A DNA stretch of 64,000 nucleotides from NCBI RefSeq assembly GCF_000024165.1, contig NC_013194.1:868001-932000 (forward strand), given 5' to 3'. The position numbers and the translations under genes were made by a program. The notes beneath the pieces were generated by a model. The model did no database searches. It had not been told where the DNA came from and was given only the letters and a program-made list of their open reading frames with translations. The DNA comes from Accumulibacter phosphatis (GTDB taxonomy: Bacteria; Pseudomonadota; Gammaproteobacteria; Burkholderiales; Rhodocyclaceae). Positions 42,523 to 50,550 of this stretch are shown in pieces (position 1 is the first letter of the stretch; each line of letters starts with the position of its first letter).

Positions 42523-43362
42523 ATGCCGGACCATCCGATGACTGTGGGCGACGCCTGGCGCGCAGCCCGCCAGCGTATCGATCGGCTTGACGCACGTCTG
42601 CTGGTCGAGCACGTTGCTGCCTGTACGCATGCCGAGTTGATTAGCGAACCGATGCGACGGCTCCTTGCAGAGCAGGCCCAGGTTCTGGCGGACCTGGTAG
42701 AACGCCGCGCCGCCGGCGAACCTCTGGCTTACCTTCTGGGCTCTGCCGGGTTTTACGGTATCGAGTTTCAGATCACCCCTGCCGTGCTCATCCCGCGTCC
42801 GGAAACGGAACTCCTTGTCACGCTTGCGGTCAAGTGTGTGGAGTCGCTGGCGGAGCCGCGCATCGTCGATCTCGGAACGGGCTCGGGGGTGGTCGCGGTG
42901 ACGGTTGGGTGCCTGTGTCCGGCGGCGCGGATCACCGCGGTGGATTTGTCCCCGTCGGCGCTTGACTTGGCGCGCATCAATGCCGGACGTCACGGGGTTG
43001 AGGCGACTTTCCTTGTCGGCGACTGGTACACGCCTTTGGGAGATTGCGGTTTCGACCTGATCGTTGCCAATCCGCCGTATGTTGCGAACGATGACGAGCA
43101 TCTGCAGCGGGACGGCCTGCCGTTCGAGCCGCGGATGGCACTGACCGACGGGGTGCCCGGCGGGGATGGCTTGGCTTGTATTCGCCGGATCACCGATGGC
43201 GCGCGGCGCCACCTACTGCCGGGCGGCTGGTTGCTGATCGAGCATGGCTATGATCAGGCAGCGGCGGTACGTAACGAGTTGCACAAAGCCGGGCTGTCGG
43301 ACGTCGCTTCTTGGCAGGACCTGGCCAGGATAGAGCGAGTCAGTGGCGGCCGCCTGCGTTGA
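42523..43362 (+). CDS. prmC: Release factor glutamine methyltransferase PrmC
   Basis: Methylates the GGQ glutamine of RF1 and RF2 using S-adenosylmethionine. The 279-residue protein has the helical N-terminal domain with GEPLAYLLGSAGFYGIEF, the SAM motif VDLGTGSGVVAVT and the catalytic LIVANPPYVA. Two starts are possible, 42523 and 42538 (MTVGDAW); neither has a strong ribosome-binding site. It directly follows its substrate gene prfA after 56 bases. Confidence 0.95.
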   Translation: MPDHPMTVGDAWRAARQRIDRLDARLLVEHVAACTHAELISEPMRRLLAEQAQVLADLVERRAAGEPLAYLLGSAGFYGIEFQITPAVLIPRPETELLVTLAVKCVESLAEPRIVDLGTGSGVVAVTVGCLCPAARITAVDLSPSALDLARINAGRHGVEATFLVGDWYTPLGDCGFDLIVANPPYVANDDEHLQRDGLPFEPRMALTDGVPGGDGLACIRRITDGARRHLLPGGWLLIEHGYDQAAAVRNELHKAGLSDVASWQDLARIERVSGGRLR

Positions 43363-43388
43363 CGGCGAGTGTCGGCAGCCGCTACACT
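43359..43388 (+). promoter_or_regulatory. Sigma-70 promoter for grxD
   Basis: TTGACG and TACACT are separated by 18 bases; the -35 overlaps the end of prmC. Transcription would begin about 40 bases before the grxD ATG, so grxD can be expressed apart from hemA-prfA-prmC. Confidence 0.65.
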
Positions 43389-43435
43389 CATTCATGACAA
43401 TTTTTCTCAACTATTGGTAGAACGAGGGTTTCGCG

Positions 43436-43759
43436 ATGGATGCACAGCAACTGATCAAGGAGCAGGTAACAGGCAACCCGGTCGTCCTTTACATGAAGGG
43501 AACGCCGGAATTCCCGCAATGCGGCTTCTCCGCGGTGACGGTGCAGATTCTCAAGGCCTGCGGGGTCTCCCGTTTCCTGAGTGTCAACGTGCTCGAGAAT
43601 CCCGAGATTCGCAGCGGCATCAAGGAGTATGCTAACTGGCCGACGATCCCGCAGCTCTACGTGCGCGGCGAGTTCATCGGCGGTTGCGACATCATGCGCG
43701 AGATGTACGAGGAAGGCGAACTCCAGAAACTGCTCGAAGGTCTGGTCGAGTCGGTTTGA
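43436..43759 (+). CDS. grxD: Monothiol glutaredoxin Grx4 (CGFS type)
   Basis: Cytosolic Fe-S cluster carrier of 107 residues. The monothiol active site is CGFS starting at Cys29 in PEFPQCGFS, followed by the glutathione-binding WPTIPQLYVRGEFIGGCDIM. Such proteins transfer [2Fe-2S] clusters, usually with BolA partners. The start MDAQQLIKEQV matches the family and follows GAGGG. It is often found after prmC in betaproteobacteria. It is convergent with the AhpD-like gene. Confidence 0.96.
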   Translation: MDAQQLIKEQVTGNPVVLYMKGTPEFPQCGFSAVTVQILKACGVSRFLSVNVLENPEIRSGIKEYANWPTIPQLYVRGEFIGGCDIMREMYEEGELQKLLEGLVESV

Positions 43760-43828
43760 CGCGTTGCGCGCGCGCTGGCTCGACCGGAAGCGTGCGAACG
43801 CGTTGCGGGGCGACCGAACTGCGGGTTT

Positions 43829-43887
43829 CCTGAGCAGGGCTGTCTGAGGCGCCGCAAGCTGGTTCTTGGGTCGCAGCCTTGCTCAGG
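43829..43887. repeat. Imperfect 14-bp inverted repeat between grxD and the AhpD-like gene
   Basis: CCTGAGCAGGGCTG (43829-43842) and CAGCCTTGCTCAGG (43874-43887) pair at 13 of 14 positions, the exception being a possible G-T wobble, around a 31-base loop. The right arm includes the stop codon of the AhpD-like gene. It may act as a shared 3'-end structure for two convergent genes; no T-run is present. Confidence 0.5.
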
Positions 43888-44245
43888 CGTTGGCCAGCGT
43901 CGCCTTGGCGGTGAATTCTTCATAGGCGCGGACCGCTTCAGCAGCATACATCAGTGACGGGCCGCCGCCCATGTAAGTGCATACCGCCAGCGTTTCCATC
44001 AACTGGGCGCGGCTGACACCGAGACGAATCAGGGCCTTGACATGGAAGCCCACGCAGGCGTCGCAACGACTGGAGACGCCGATCGCCAACGCGATCAGTT
44101 CCTTGTCGAGCGCCGACAGCACGCCCGGGGCGAGTGCCGCCTTGGCCAGCGCGTTGAACCCCTGCAAGGTTTCGGGCATGTCCTGTCGAAAGGTGCCGAG
44201 GGCCTTGGAAACATCGTGCGTGATGGTGGTGAAGGACTTGCTCAT
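43883..44245 (-). CDS. AhpD-like carboxymuconolactone decarboxylase family protein
   Basis: Small helical protein of 120 residues with the AhpD-type redox motif SSRCDACVGFHVKALIRLG, that is Cys-x-x-Cys with a following histidine, as in peroxide-reducing alkylhydroperoxidase partners. It begins MSKSFTTITHDVSKAL with GGAGAG upstream; a longer upstream frame is not supported. It is transcribed from its own promoter and is convergent with grxD. A thiol-redox role is likely, but the reductant and substrate are unknown. Confidence 0.86.
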   Translation of the reverse strand: MSKSFTTITHDVSKALGTFRQDMPETLQGFNALAKAALAPGVLSALDKELIALAIGVSSRCDACVGFHVKALIRLGVSRAQLMETLAVCTYMGGGPSLMYAAEAVRAYEEFTAKATLANA

Positions 44246-44276
44246 GGCGGCTACTCTCCAATAATCAGAAAACTCT

Positions 44277-44305
44277 AATATACATTGGAGGGCTTTCCTC
44301 GGCAA
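44277..44305 (-). promoter_or_regulatory. Sigma-70 promoter for the AhpD-like gene
   Basis: On the minus strand TTGCCG and TATATT are 17 bases apart, with a predicted start about 25 bases before the ATG. The surrounding bases are clearly more AT-rich than the window average. Confidence 0.7.
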
Positions 44306-44372
44306 TCTCTCTTCCAACGACCGAGGGCGGGCTGTCGGTGGGCACAAGCCCGCTTTGATGAAGGAGAGGCGA

Positions 44373-44906
44373 ATGAATGATCAACGGGCAGTCGGGTGGA
44401 CATACCTGGCGGTTTCGGTCGGCGCGTTGGTGCTGTCGGCTTGTGCGGGCTACAGTGGCTACGGGCTGAAGCCGGGCGTGGCGACCTTGCCCGAGGTGAT
44501 TGCGACGATGGGCAAGCCGGCCTTGAGCTGGAAGGATCCCGATGGCAGCGAACAACTGGCCTATCCGCGTGGGCCGGCAGGTCCACAGACGTTCATGGTT
44601 TTCATGGCGCCCGATGGACGCCTGCAACGGATAGAGCAAGTACTGAACATGGAGCATTTCGCGCGTATCCAGCCCGGTAGCGACAAGGAATCCGTGTTGC
44701 GTCTGATCGGTCCGTCGGAGCCGCAATGGACGCAGTACTTCAAGGTGCGCGACGAACTCGTTTGGGAGTGGCAGTTCTGCGACAGCTGGAATCAGCTTGC
44801 GCGCTTCGATGTACTGTTCGACGGCACCACCGGCATTGTCCGCACCGCCTATCAGCGACAGGCCTTGATGGGCTTCGACGGCGTCGCGCCGTTCTGCGGG
44901 CACTAG
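44373..44906 (+). CDS. BamE/SmpA-like outer-membrane lipoprotein, paralogue B
   Basis: Predicted lipoprotein of 177 residues with signal peptide and lipobox-like VLSAC. It carries two BamE-like units: KPGVATLPEVIATMGKPALS with KDPDGSEQLAYPRGP, and QPGSDKESVLRLIGPSEPQ with LVWEWQFCD. The first unit aligns closely with that of the lipoprotein at 6181-6669 (MGKP, W-D-DG, YPR-P-G), so the two genes are paralogues. AAGGAGAGG fixes the ATG at 44373. A C-terminal cysteine pair (FCD, FCGH) might form a disulfide. Function unknown beyond the envelope location. Confidence 0.8.
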   Translation: MNDQRAVGWTYLAVSVGALVLSACAGYSGYGLKPGVATLPEVIATMGKPALSWKDPDGSEQLAYPRGPAGPQTFMVFMAPDGRLQRIEQVLNMEHFARIQPGSDKESVLRLIGPSEPQWTQYFKVRDELVWEWQFCDSWNQLARFDVLFDGTTGIVRTAYQRQALMGFDGVAPFCGH

Positions 44907-44944
44907 CGACGCGCGAGGTGCGGGCGCGGGCGGCTGGACGCCCC

Positions 44945-46231
44945 TCAGAAGCTGACCAGGCGCAGGTTGGCTGAGGTCAGGCGCTCGCTGAGGACGGCGA
45001 CGAAGGCCTGGTAGAAGTGAAACCGGCAAGCCTCGGACGACCTCTTCAGGGCGCTGCCGGTTATCCTGACCAGCTTGGCTCTGGTCAGGGTGACAATGTC
45101 GGCGCCGCGTTTCGATTCCTTCTTCCCGATCACCGCCATCTCGCCAAAACAGTCACCGGTGGCCAGGAGGTTGAGGACCATGCCGTTCTTCAGCACTTTC
45201 AGTTCGCCATCCGCAAGAAAGTAGAAGAAATCGCCCACGTCGCCGTCGCGAATGAGCACCGTGCCTGGAGGAACCCATTTCCACTCGGAGAAACGGACGA
45301 CCTCCCAGATCTCGACATCGGAGAATTCGGCAAAAAAGGCAAACGAGCGCAGCGTGTCGAACTTCTCGAGGTCGGGCATGCGATCGGCCGGCACCCGCAG
45401 TTGCCGGTCACGAAAGGCCTGTGCCAGATCGTGTGCGAATTCCGGCCAGTCGCGGTAGCGGTGCTGCAGTCTCTTGCTCATCGCGCGCGCGACGATTGTG
45501 TCGAGCACTTCCGGAATTTCGCTGCGCAGTGACGACGGGCGGCGCGGCTCGTTGTTGATGATCTGATAAATCATTTCGTAACTGTTGCGCGCCTGAAACG
45601 GCAGTTGCCCGGTCAACAACTGATACATGACGACGCCGAGCGAGTAGATGTCCGTCTGGTGATCTAGCGTCTGTTCCTTCACCTGTTGCGGCGACATGTA
45701 GGCCGGTGAGCCGATGCCGAGAACCAGCGTCCGGTCAGGCGAGCCGATGATCGCCGCACCGAAGTCCGAGATCTTGATATCACCGGTGTTCGGATCGGTG
45801 CTGGCGAACAGGATGTTGGCGGGTTTGATGTCGCGGTGGATGATGCCGGCCCGGAAAGCAAACTCGAGCGCCCGCGTGCACTTGAAGACGATCTCGACGA
45901 TGCGCTCGATCGGCAGCAGGCTATCGGGCGTACACACCCTCTCCAGGGTGCCACCGGCGACGTACTCCATGACGATGTAGCAGACCTGGGAGTCGACCAC
46001 CGCATCGTAGGTCTGAACGATATGGGGGTGCAAGAGTTTGCCGACCAGCGCTGCCTCGTTGAGGAAGAGGTGGGTGTATAGCCGGCCGCGCCTGGCATCC
46101 TTGAGAATCCCCGGGGCCGCCACCTTGACCGCCACCTCGCGCTGGGTGAACGGGTCGACGGCCAGGTAAACCGTGGACGTTGCGCCCCGACCGATCTCGC
46201 GGACAAGTTCGTATTTCCCGACCTTCTCCAT
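44945..46231 (-). CDS. Serine/threonine protein kinase fused to a cyclic-nucleotide-binding domain
   Basis: Cytoplasmic protein of 428 residues. Residues 7-275 form a Hanks-type kinase with glycine loop GRGATSTVYL, Lys36 in VAVKV, catalytic loop IIHRDIKPANIL, DFG at 156-158 and SPAYMSPQQ as activation segment. Residues 290-428 form a CRP-like cNMP-binding fold with FGEM and an Arg in the phosphate-binding loop (KRGADIV), the residues expected for ligand binding. There is no membrane helix, unlike many bacterial Ser/Thr kinases. It begins 28 bases after argH and is probably co-transcribed. Ligand and targets are unknown. Confidence 0.9.
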   Translation of the reverse strand: MEKVGKYELVREIGRGATSTVYLAVDPFTQREVAVKVAAPGILKDARRGRLYTHLFLNEAALVGKLLHPHIVQTYDAVVDSQVCYIVMEYVAGGTLERVCTPDSLLPIERIVEIVFKCTRALEFAFRAGIIHRDIKPANILFASTDPNTGDIKISDFGAAIIGSPDRTLVLGIGSPAYMSPQQVKEQTLDHQTDIYSLGVVMYQLLTGQLPFQARNSYEMIYQIINNEPRRPSSLRSEIPEVLDTIVARAMSKRLQHRYRDWPEFAHDLAQAFRDRQLRVPADRMPDLEKFDTLRSFAFFAEFSDVEIWEVVRFSEWKWVPPGTVLIRDGDVGDFFYFLADGELKVLKNGMVLNLLATGDCFGEMAVIGKKESKRGADIVTLTRAKLVRITGSALKRSSEACRFHFYQAFVAVLSERLTSANLRLVSF

Positions 46232-46259
46232 GCAATGAGCGTCGCGCCGTGGCTCGGTG

Positions 46260-47645
46260 CTACTTGCGGCGAGCGCGGGCAATAGCGGCCAGGACCTGTT
46301 CCGGCGCGGTGCCGCCAATGTGATTGCGGGCCGCCAGCGACCCGTCAACCGTCAGCGCCTTGAAGACGTCCTCGTCGATCAGTGCCGAGAACTGCCGGAG
46401 ATCGGCGAGCGCGAGTTCGGACAGGTCGACGCCGAGTGCTTCCGCGTGGCGGACCGCCAGGCCAACCACGGCGTGGGCGTCACGGAAGGGCAGTCCCCGG
46501 TGCGCCAGGTAGTCGGCCAGGTCGGTGGCGGTGGCATATCCCTGGCGCAAGGCGTCGCGCATGTTTTCCGGACGCGTGCTGATGCCGGCGATCATCTCGG
46601 CAAAAATGCGCAGTGTGTCGGTTACCGTGTCCACTGCGTCGAACAGCGGCTCCTTGTCTTCCTGGTTGTCCTTGTTGTAGGCCAGTGGCTGTCCTTTCAT
46701 CAGGGTCAGCAAGGCCATCAGGTGTCCGTAGACACGGCCGGTCTTGCCGCGGGCCAACTCCGGTACGTCCGGATTCCGCTTCTGGGGCATGATCGAACTG
46801 CCGGTGCAGAAGCGGTCGGCAATCGTGATGAAGCCGAAGCGCGGGTTCATCCACAAGACGAGTTCTTCCGACAGGCGCGAGAGATGCATCATCACCAGGG
46901 CACTGGCGCCACAGAACTCGATTGCAAAGTCGCGGTCCGCAACGGCATCGAGCGAGTTCTCGCAAACGCCGTCGAAGCCCAGCAATTCGGCAACCAGATG
47001 GCGGTCAATGGGATAGCTCGTGCCGGCCAGCGCCGCTGCACCGAGCGGCAGGCGGTTGGTGCGGCGGCGACAGTCGACAAAGCGCTCGGCATCACGTCGC
47101 GTCATCTCGAAATAGGCGAGCAGGTGATGGCCGAAGGTCACCGGCTGGGCGACCTGGAGATGGGTGAAGCCGGGTAAGGGGGTGGCAGCCTCGGCTTCGG
47201 CGAGATCAAGTAGCCGCGACTGGAACTGCTTGAGCAGGCTGAGGATGTCATCGATAGCGTCGCGCAGATACAGGCGGATGTCGGTTGCCACCTGGTCGTT
47301 GCGCGAACGGCCGGTATGCAGGCGCTTGCCGGCATCGCCGACGAGCGTTGTCAGGCGTTTCTCGATGTTCAGATGTACGTCCTCGAGATCCAGCGACCAG
47401 ACAAACGTGCCTGTCTCGATCTCCTCGGCGATCTGCGCCATGCCGCGTTCAATGTCGGCGAGGTCGGCCGCGCTGATGATTTCCTGCCTGGCCAGCATCG
47501 TCGCGTGCGCCAGCGATGCGCGTATGTCGTGGCGCCACAGGCGGCGGTCAAAAGCCACCGAGGCGGTATAGCGCTTGACGACTTCCGACATGGGCTCGGA
47601 AAAGCGACCGGCCCAGGTGTACTGGGGAGAATCCGATGGGTTCAT
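46260..47645 (-). CDS. argH: Argininosuccinate lyase
   Basis: Last step of arginine synthesis, splitting argininosuccinate into arginine and fumarate. The 461-residue protein has the superfamily signature GSSIMPQKRNPDVPE with the catalytic serine, plus HTGRSRNDQVATDIRLYLRD and the N-terminal WAGRFSEPMSE. The start MNPSDSPQYTW is favoured over an ATG seven codons earlier. The kinase/cNMP gene follows 28 bases downstream. Confidence 0.96.
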   Translation of the reverse strand: MNPSDSPQYTWAGRFSEPMSEVVKRYTASVAFDRRLWRHDIRASLAHATMLARQEIISAADLADIERGMAQIAEEIETGTFVWSLDLEDVHLNIEKRLTTLVGDAGKRLHTGRSRNDQVATDIRLYLRDAIDDILSLLKQFQSRLLDLAEAEAATPLPGFTHLQVAQPVTFGHHLLAYFEMTRRDAERFVDCRRRTNRLPLGAAALAGTSYPIDRHLVAELLGFDGVCENSLDAVADRDFAIEFCGASALVMMHLSRLSEELVLWMNPRFGFITIADRFCTGSSIMPQKRNPDVPELARGKTGRVYGHLMALLTLMKGQPLAYNKDNQEDKEPLFDAVDTVTDTLRIFAEMIAGISTRPENMRDALRQGYATATDLADYLAHRGLPFRDAHAVVGLAVRHAEALGVDLSELALADLRQFSALIDEDVFKALTVDGSLAARNHIGGTAPEQVLAAIARARRK

Positions 47646-47789
47646 GGGGGGAGGGTTCCTGGGCAAGGATCAGGCGCGGCCCTGGGCAGGCGCCGCGCCG
47701 AGTGGGCTGGAGTATAAGGCAAAATGCGGCCGGCCGATCCTTGACTCTCGCTTCTTGACACTCATCAAGGCGTGCGGCAAGGGGTTTCC

Positions 47790-47795
47790 TATAAT
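47790..47795 (+). promoter_or_regulatory. -10 element of the cytochrome c gene
   Basis: A perfect TATAAT lies 26 bases before the cytochrome ATG. TTGACA at 47755-47760 is 29 bases away, too far to serve as the normal -35, so the promoter may rely on an activator. Confidence 0.5.
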
Positions 47796-47821
47796 CGCGT
47801 CTTCCCTTCGACGAGGTGGTC

Positions 47822-48505
47822 ATGCGGCAACTCGGACGTTCCAGCACGCTGGCTTGTCTACTCTTGGCAACATCCGCCGTTCTGCCGGCGCGGGCGCTCG
47901 ACAGCGAGCTCGACAGCGACAAGGCCAGGGAGATCTATGGCCCCTGCGCGGCCTGCCATGGCGAGTTCGGTGCCGGTGGCAAGAAGGGGGAATACCCGCG
48001 CATTGCCGGCCAGTCGGCGAAGTACCTGGAGCAGCAGTTGAAAGCCTTCCAGAATCAGGTTCGCGTCAATTTGCCGATGTATCCGTACACGAAGGAGCGC
48101 GAGCTGCCGGACGAGGACATGAAGCTGGTTTCCGCCTACCTTGCGCAGATCGTTCTGCCGACCCGTCAGCCCGTTTTCAAGGACAGTGATGACGCGCTGA
48201 CGCGGCTGCTGGCGATGGAGAAAGTCATGATCGTGCCGCGGGCCGAGGGTGATGTCGACAATGGACGGGCGGTCTACCAGAAGAATTGCGCGGCTTGCCA
48301 TGGCAAGGCCGGCAAGGGGCGTGGCATGTTTCCGATGCTCGTCGGCCAGTACACCAGCTATCTGAAGAAACAGATCGATGCCTATCTGCGGGCCGATCGT
48401 CCGCACGACGAGGAAGGCGCCAGGGACGGGGTGCTGTACACGCTGAAAGGCGGTGACATCCAGGATGCCCTCGCCTACCTGACGGCGATTCAGGAAGCCG
48501 AGTAG
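47822..48505 (+). CDS. Dihaem cytochrome c (c4-like)
   Basis: Exported electron carrier of 227 residues. The signal peptide ends at LPARA. Two haem-binding motifs, CAACH in IYGPCAACHGEFG and CAACH in KNCAACHGKAGKG, head two homologous class I cytochrome domains. Candidate distal methionines are in LPMYPYTKE and GMFPMLVGQY. Proteins of this kind pass electrons to terminal oxidases or other periplasmic partners. GAGG precedes the ATG at 47822. It is a single gene between divergent argH and hemC. Confidence 0.9.
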   Translation: MRQLGRSSTLACLLLATSAVLPARALDSELDSDKAREIYGPCAACHGEFGAGGKKGEYPRIAGQSAKYLEQQLKAFQNQVRVNLPMYPYTKERELPDEDMKLVSAYLAQIVLPTRQPVFKDSDDALTRLLAMEKVMIVPRAEGDVDNGRAVYQKNCAACHGKAGKGRGMFPMLVGQYTSYLKKQIDAYLRADRPHDEEGARDGVLYTLKGGDIQDALAYLTAIQEAE

Positions 48506-48829
48506 GGCCCAGCGACGCTGCCCTAGCGGCCAGCCGCTCGCCCGGACGAAGCCGTTCTGCCATTCGTGAGGCCTGGTCCGCCACCGCGTGCGCGGCAGCG
48601 CGCGGAGAAAGGTGCGCTCGTGGAAGACCTCGAAGCCGCTGCCCGGATCAGAAGCGAAGACGTCGGCGCACAATAGCTTGCCACACACCAGAGGGCGCCC
48701 CGTGTTTCCCGGGAGGCTCAAGCAGGCATGTTAGAATTGCCGCCTTGATGTTGGCGTCAGTGGCGCCGATGCTGCCCGCGTGTGCCGGCGGCATGGCGAG
48801 CCCGTCAGTACGGTTACCGGGATCCTGCC
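48506..48829. other. Non-coding gap before hemC
   Basis: This 324-base stretch shows no convincing gene on either strand; the open frames crossing it have low-complexity Arg-rich translations. TAGAAT at 48733-48738 is a plausible hemC -10 element. In many betaproteobacteria ppc lies divergent here, but I see no trace of it. Confidence 0.5.
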
Positions 48830-49777
48830 TTGAACTCTGCAAACCAAGCCCCGCCGCGCCTGGTCATCGCCTCGCGTGAATCGCGTCTTGCCATGTGGCA
48901 GGCTCAGCACGTCAGCGGTCGCCTTACGGAGTTGTACCCACAGACGGCCGTCGACATCCTCGGCATGACGACGCGGGGCGATCAGATCCTCGATCGTCCG
49001 CTTGCTGCGATCGGCGGCAAAGGCTTGTTCATCAAGGAACTCGAGGTGGCCATGCAACAGGGCCGCGCTGATCTCGCGGTGCATTCGATGAAGGACCTGC
49101 CGATGGAGATGCCCGAGGGTTTTGCCTTGGCCGCCATCTCCGTGCGTGAGAATCCGTGCGATGCTTTCGTCTCGAACCGGTTTGGCGGGCTCGCCGAACT
49201 GCCGGCCAATGCCGTGGTCGGTACGTCCAGCCTGCGGCGCGAAGCCATGCTGCGCGCGGGCTATCCGCAACTCGAGATCAGGAGCTTGCGCGGCAATCTC
49301 GATACGCGTCTGCGGAAGCTCGATGCCGGAGACTACGATGCGATCATCCTCGCCGCCGCCGGTCTGATCCGGCTGGGGCTGACCGACAGGATCAAGGCCG
49401 TGCTGACGCCCGAGCAGTCCCTGCCGGCACCCGGGCAAGGTGTGCTGGGTATCGAGGTCCTCTCGGCGCGCGTCGACCTGTTGACTCTGGTGGCACCCCT
49501 CAACGATGTCGCCACAGCTCACTGCGTGCGTGCCGAGCGTGCTTTCTCGCGTGCTCTCGGCGGCAGCTGCCAGATTCCTCTGGCCGCGCATGCCGTACTC
49601 GACAGCGGTGCCTTGTGGCTGCGCGGCTGGATTGCGACGCCGGACGGCCGCCACAGCCTGAGTGGCGAACTGCGCGGACTGCCGGAAGACGACGAGTCGA
49701 TCGGTTGCCGGCTCGCTCAGGCGCTCCATGAACGCGGTGCCGATGCGATTCTTCGGGAACTGGCAACTGGCCAATGA
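48830..49777 (+). CDS. hemC: Porphobilinogen deaminase (hydroxymethylbilane synthase)
   Basis: Joins four porphobilinogen units to hydroxymethylbilane. The 315-residue protein has RLVIASRESRLAMWQAQHV, the catalytic region VHSMKDLPMEMPEGFALA and the dipyrromethane-cofactor cysteine in LGGSCQIPLA (Cys247 here). No ATG is available near the family N-terminus; TTG at 48830 gives the normal length, while GTG at 48782 would add 16 residues. The end overlaps hemD by four bases. Confidence 0.94.
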   Translation: MNSANQAPPRLVIASRESRLAMWQAQHVSGRLTELYPQTAVDILGMTTRGDQILDRPLAAIGGKGLFIKELEVAMQQGRADLAVHSMKDLPMEMPEGFALAAISVRENPCDAFVSNRFGGLAELPANAVVGTSSLRREAMLRAGYPQLEIRSLRGNLDTRLRKLDAGDYDAIILAAAGLIRLGLTDRIKAVLTPEQSLPAPGQGVLGIEVLSARVDLLTLVAPLNDVATAHCVRAERAFSRALGGSCQIPLAAHAVLDSGALWLRGWIATPDGRHSLSGELRGLPEDDESIGCRLAQALHERGADAILRELATGQ

Positions 49778-50550
49778 GCGAGTTGCTGCGCGGCAAGAGA
49801 ATTGCGGTGACCCGTCCGCGGGCACAAGCGGCGAGGCTGGCCGCCTGGATTACCGAACAGGGGGGCGAGCCGGTACTCTGTCCCCTGCTGGAGATTGCTC
49901 CGGCCGAGGAGCAGGCACCATTGCAGGCGGCGATTGCGCAGCTCGACGTCTACTCACTGGCCGTTTTCATCAGTCCGAACGCAGTGGCTTTCAGCGTGCC
50001 GGTGATACTCGCCGGCCGTCGATGGCCAGAGGCTCTGCAGGCGGTCGCCATCGGTCAGAGTACCGTCGATCTGCTTGCCGCTCATGGCATCGAGAATACG
50101 CTCGCTCCGCGCGAGCGTTTCGATTCCGAAGCCGTGCTCGAACTTCCGGAATTGCAGGCGCAGCGCGTGGCAGGCAAGCGGGCGCTGCTCTTGCGCGGCA
50201 ACGGTGGGCGCGAACTGCTGGCCGATACGCTGCGTGCGCGAGGTGCCGACGTGGATCTCGTCTCCTGTTACCGGCGTTCGGCGCCAGCCGACGCGGGGCC
50301 GCTGCAGGCGCTGTTGCACGCCGACGAGCTTGATGCGCTGACGGTTTCATCAAGCGAGGGGCTGCGCAATCTGGTCGATTTGCTGGATGGCCCGGCGCGC
50401 GCACGCCTGCGTCAGACGCCGCTGTTCGTACCCCATCAACGAATCGCCGAGGTGGCAGCAGGGCTCGGCCTGCAGGGTGTGATCCTCACCGGGCCAGCCG
50501 ACGCCGGGATCCTTGCAGCCTTGATCGCGTATCGTTGGCGGCAACCATGA
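49774..50550 (+). CDS. hemD: Uroporphyrinogen-III synthase
   Basis: Cyclises hydroxymethylbilane with inversion of ring D. The 258-residue protein begins GKRIAVTRPRAQAARLAAWI and has VFISPNAVAF, LLLRGNGGRELLADTLRARG and DALTVSSSEGLRNLVDLL, the weakly conserved HemD landmarks. It starts inside the hemC stop (ATGA). Its own stop overlaps the ATG that would have started hemX, so the original operon was hemC-hemD-hemX-hemY. Confidence 0.94.
   Translation: MSELLRGKRIAVTRPRAQAARLAAWITEQGGEPVLCPLLEIAPAEEQAPLQAAIAQLDVYSLAVFISPNAVAFSVPVILAGRRWPEALQAVAIGQSTVDLLAAHGIENTLAPRERFDSEAVLELPELQAQRVAGKRALLLRGNGGRELLADTLRARGADVDLVSCYRRSAPADAGPLQALLHADELDALTVSSSEGLRNLVDLLDGPARARLRQTPLFVPHQRIAEVAAGLGLQGVILTGPADAGILAALIAYRWRQP

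Noticed and set aside
41129..42595. A 488-codon minus-strand frame opposite prfA
   Set aside because: prfA is unambiguous with GGQ at the expected position; the antisense frame is featureless.
47755..47760. A perfect TTGACA -35 box upstream of the cytochrome c gene
   Set aside because: It lies 29 bases from the TATAAT at 47790, too far for a sigma-70 promoter pair, so I did not pair them.
48506..48720. Possible remnant of ppc or another gene upstream of hemC
   Set aside because: Translations in all frames lack any PEP carboxylase motif or other family resemblance.
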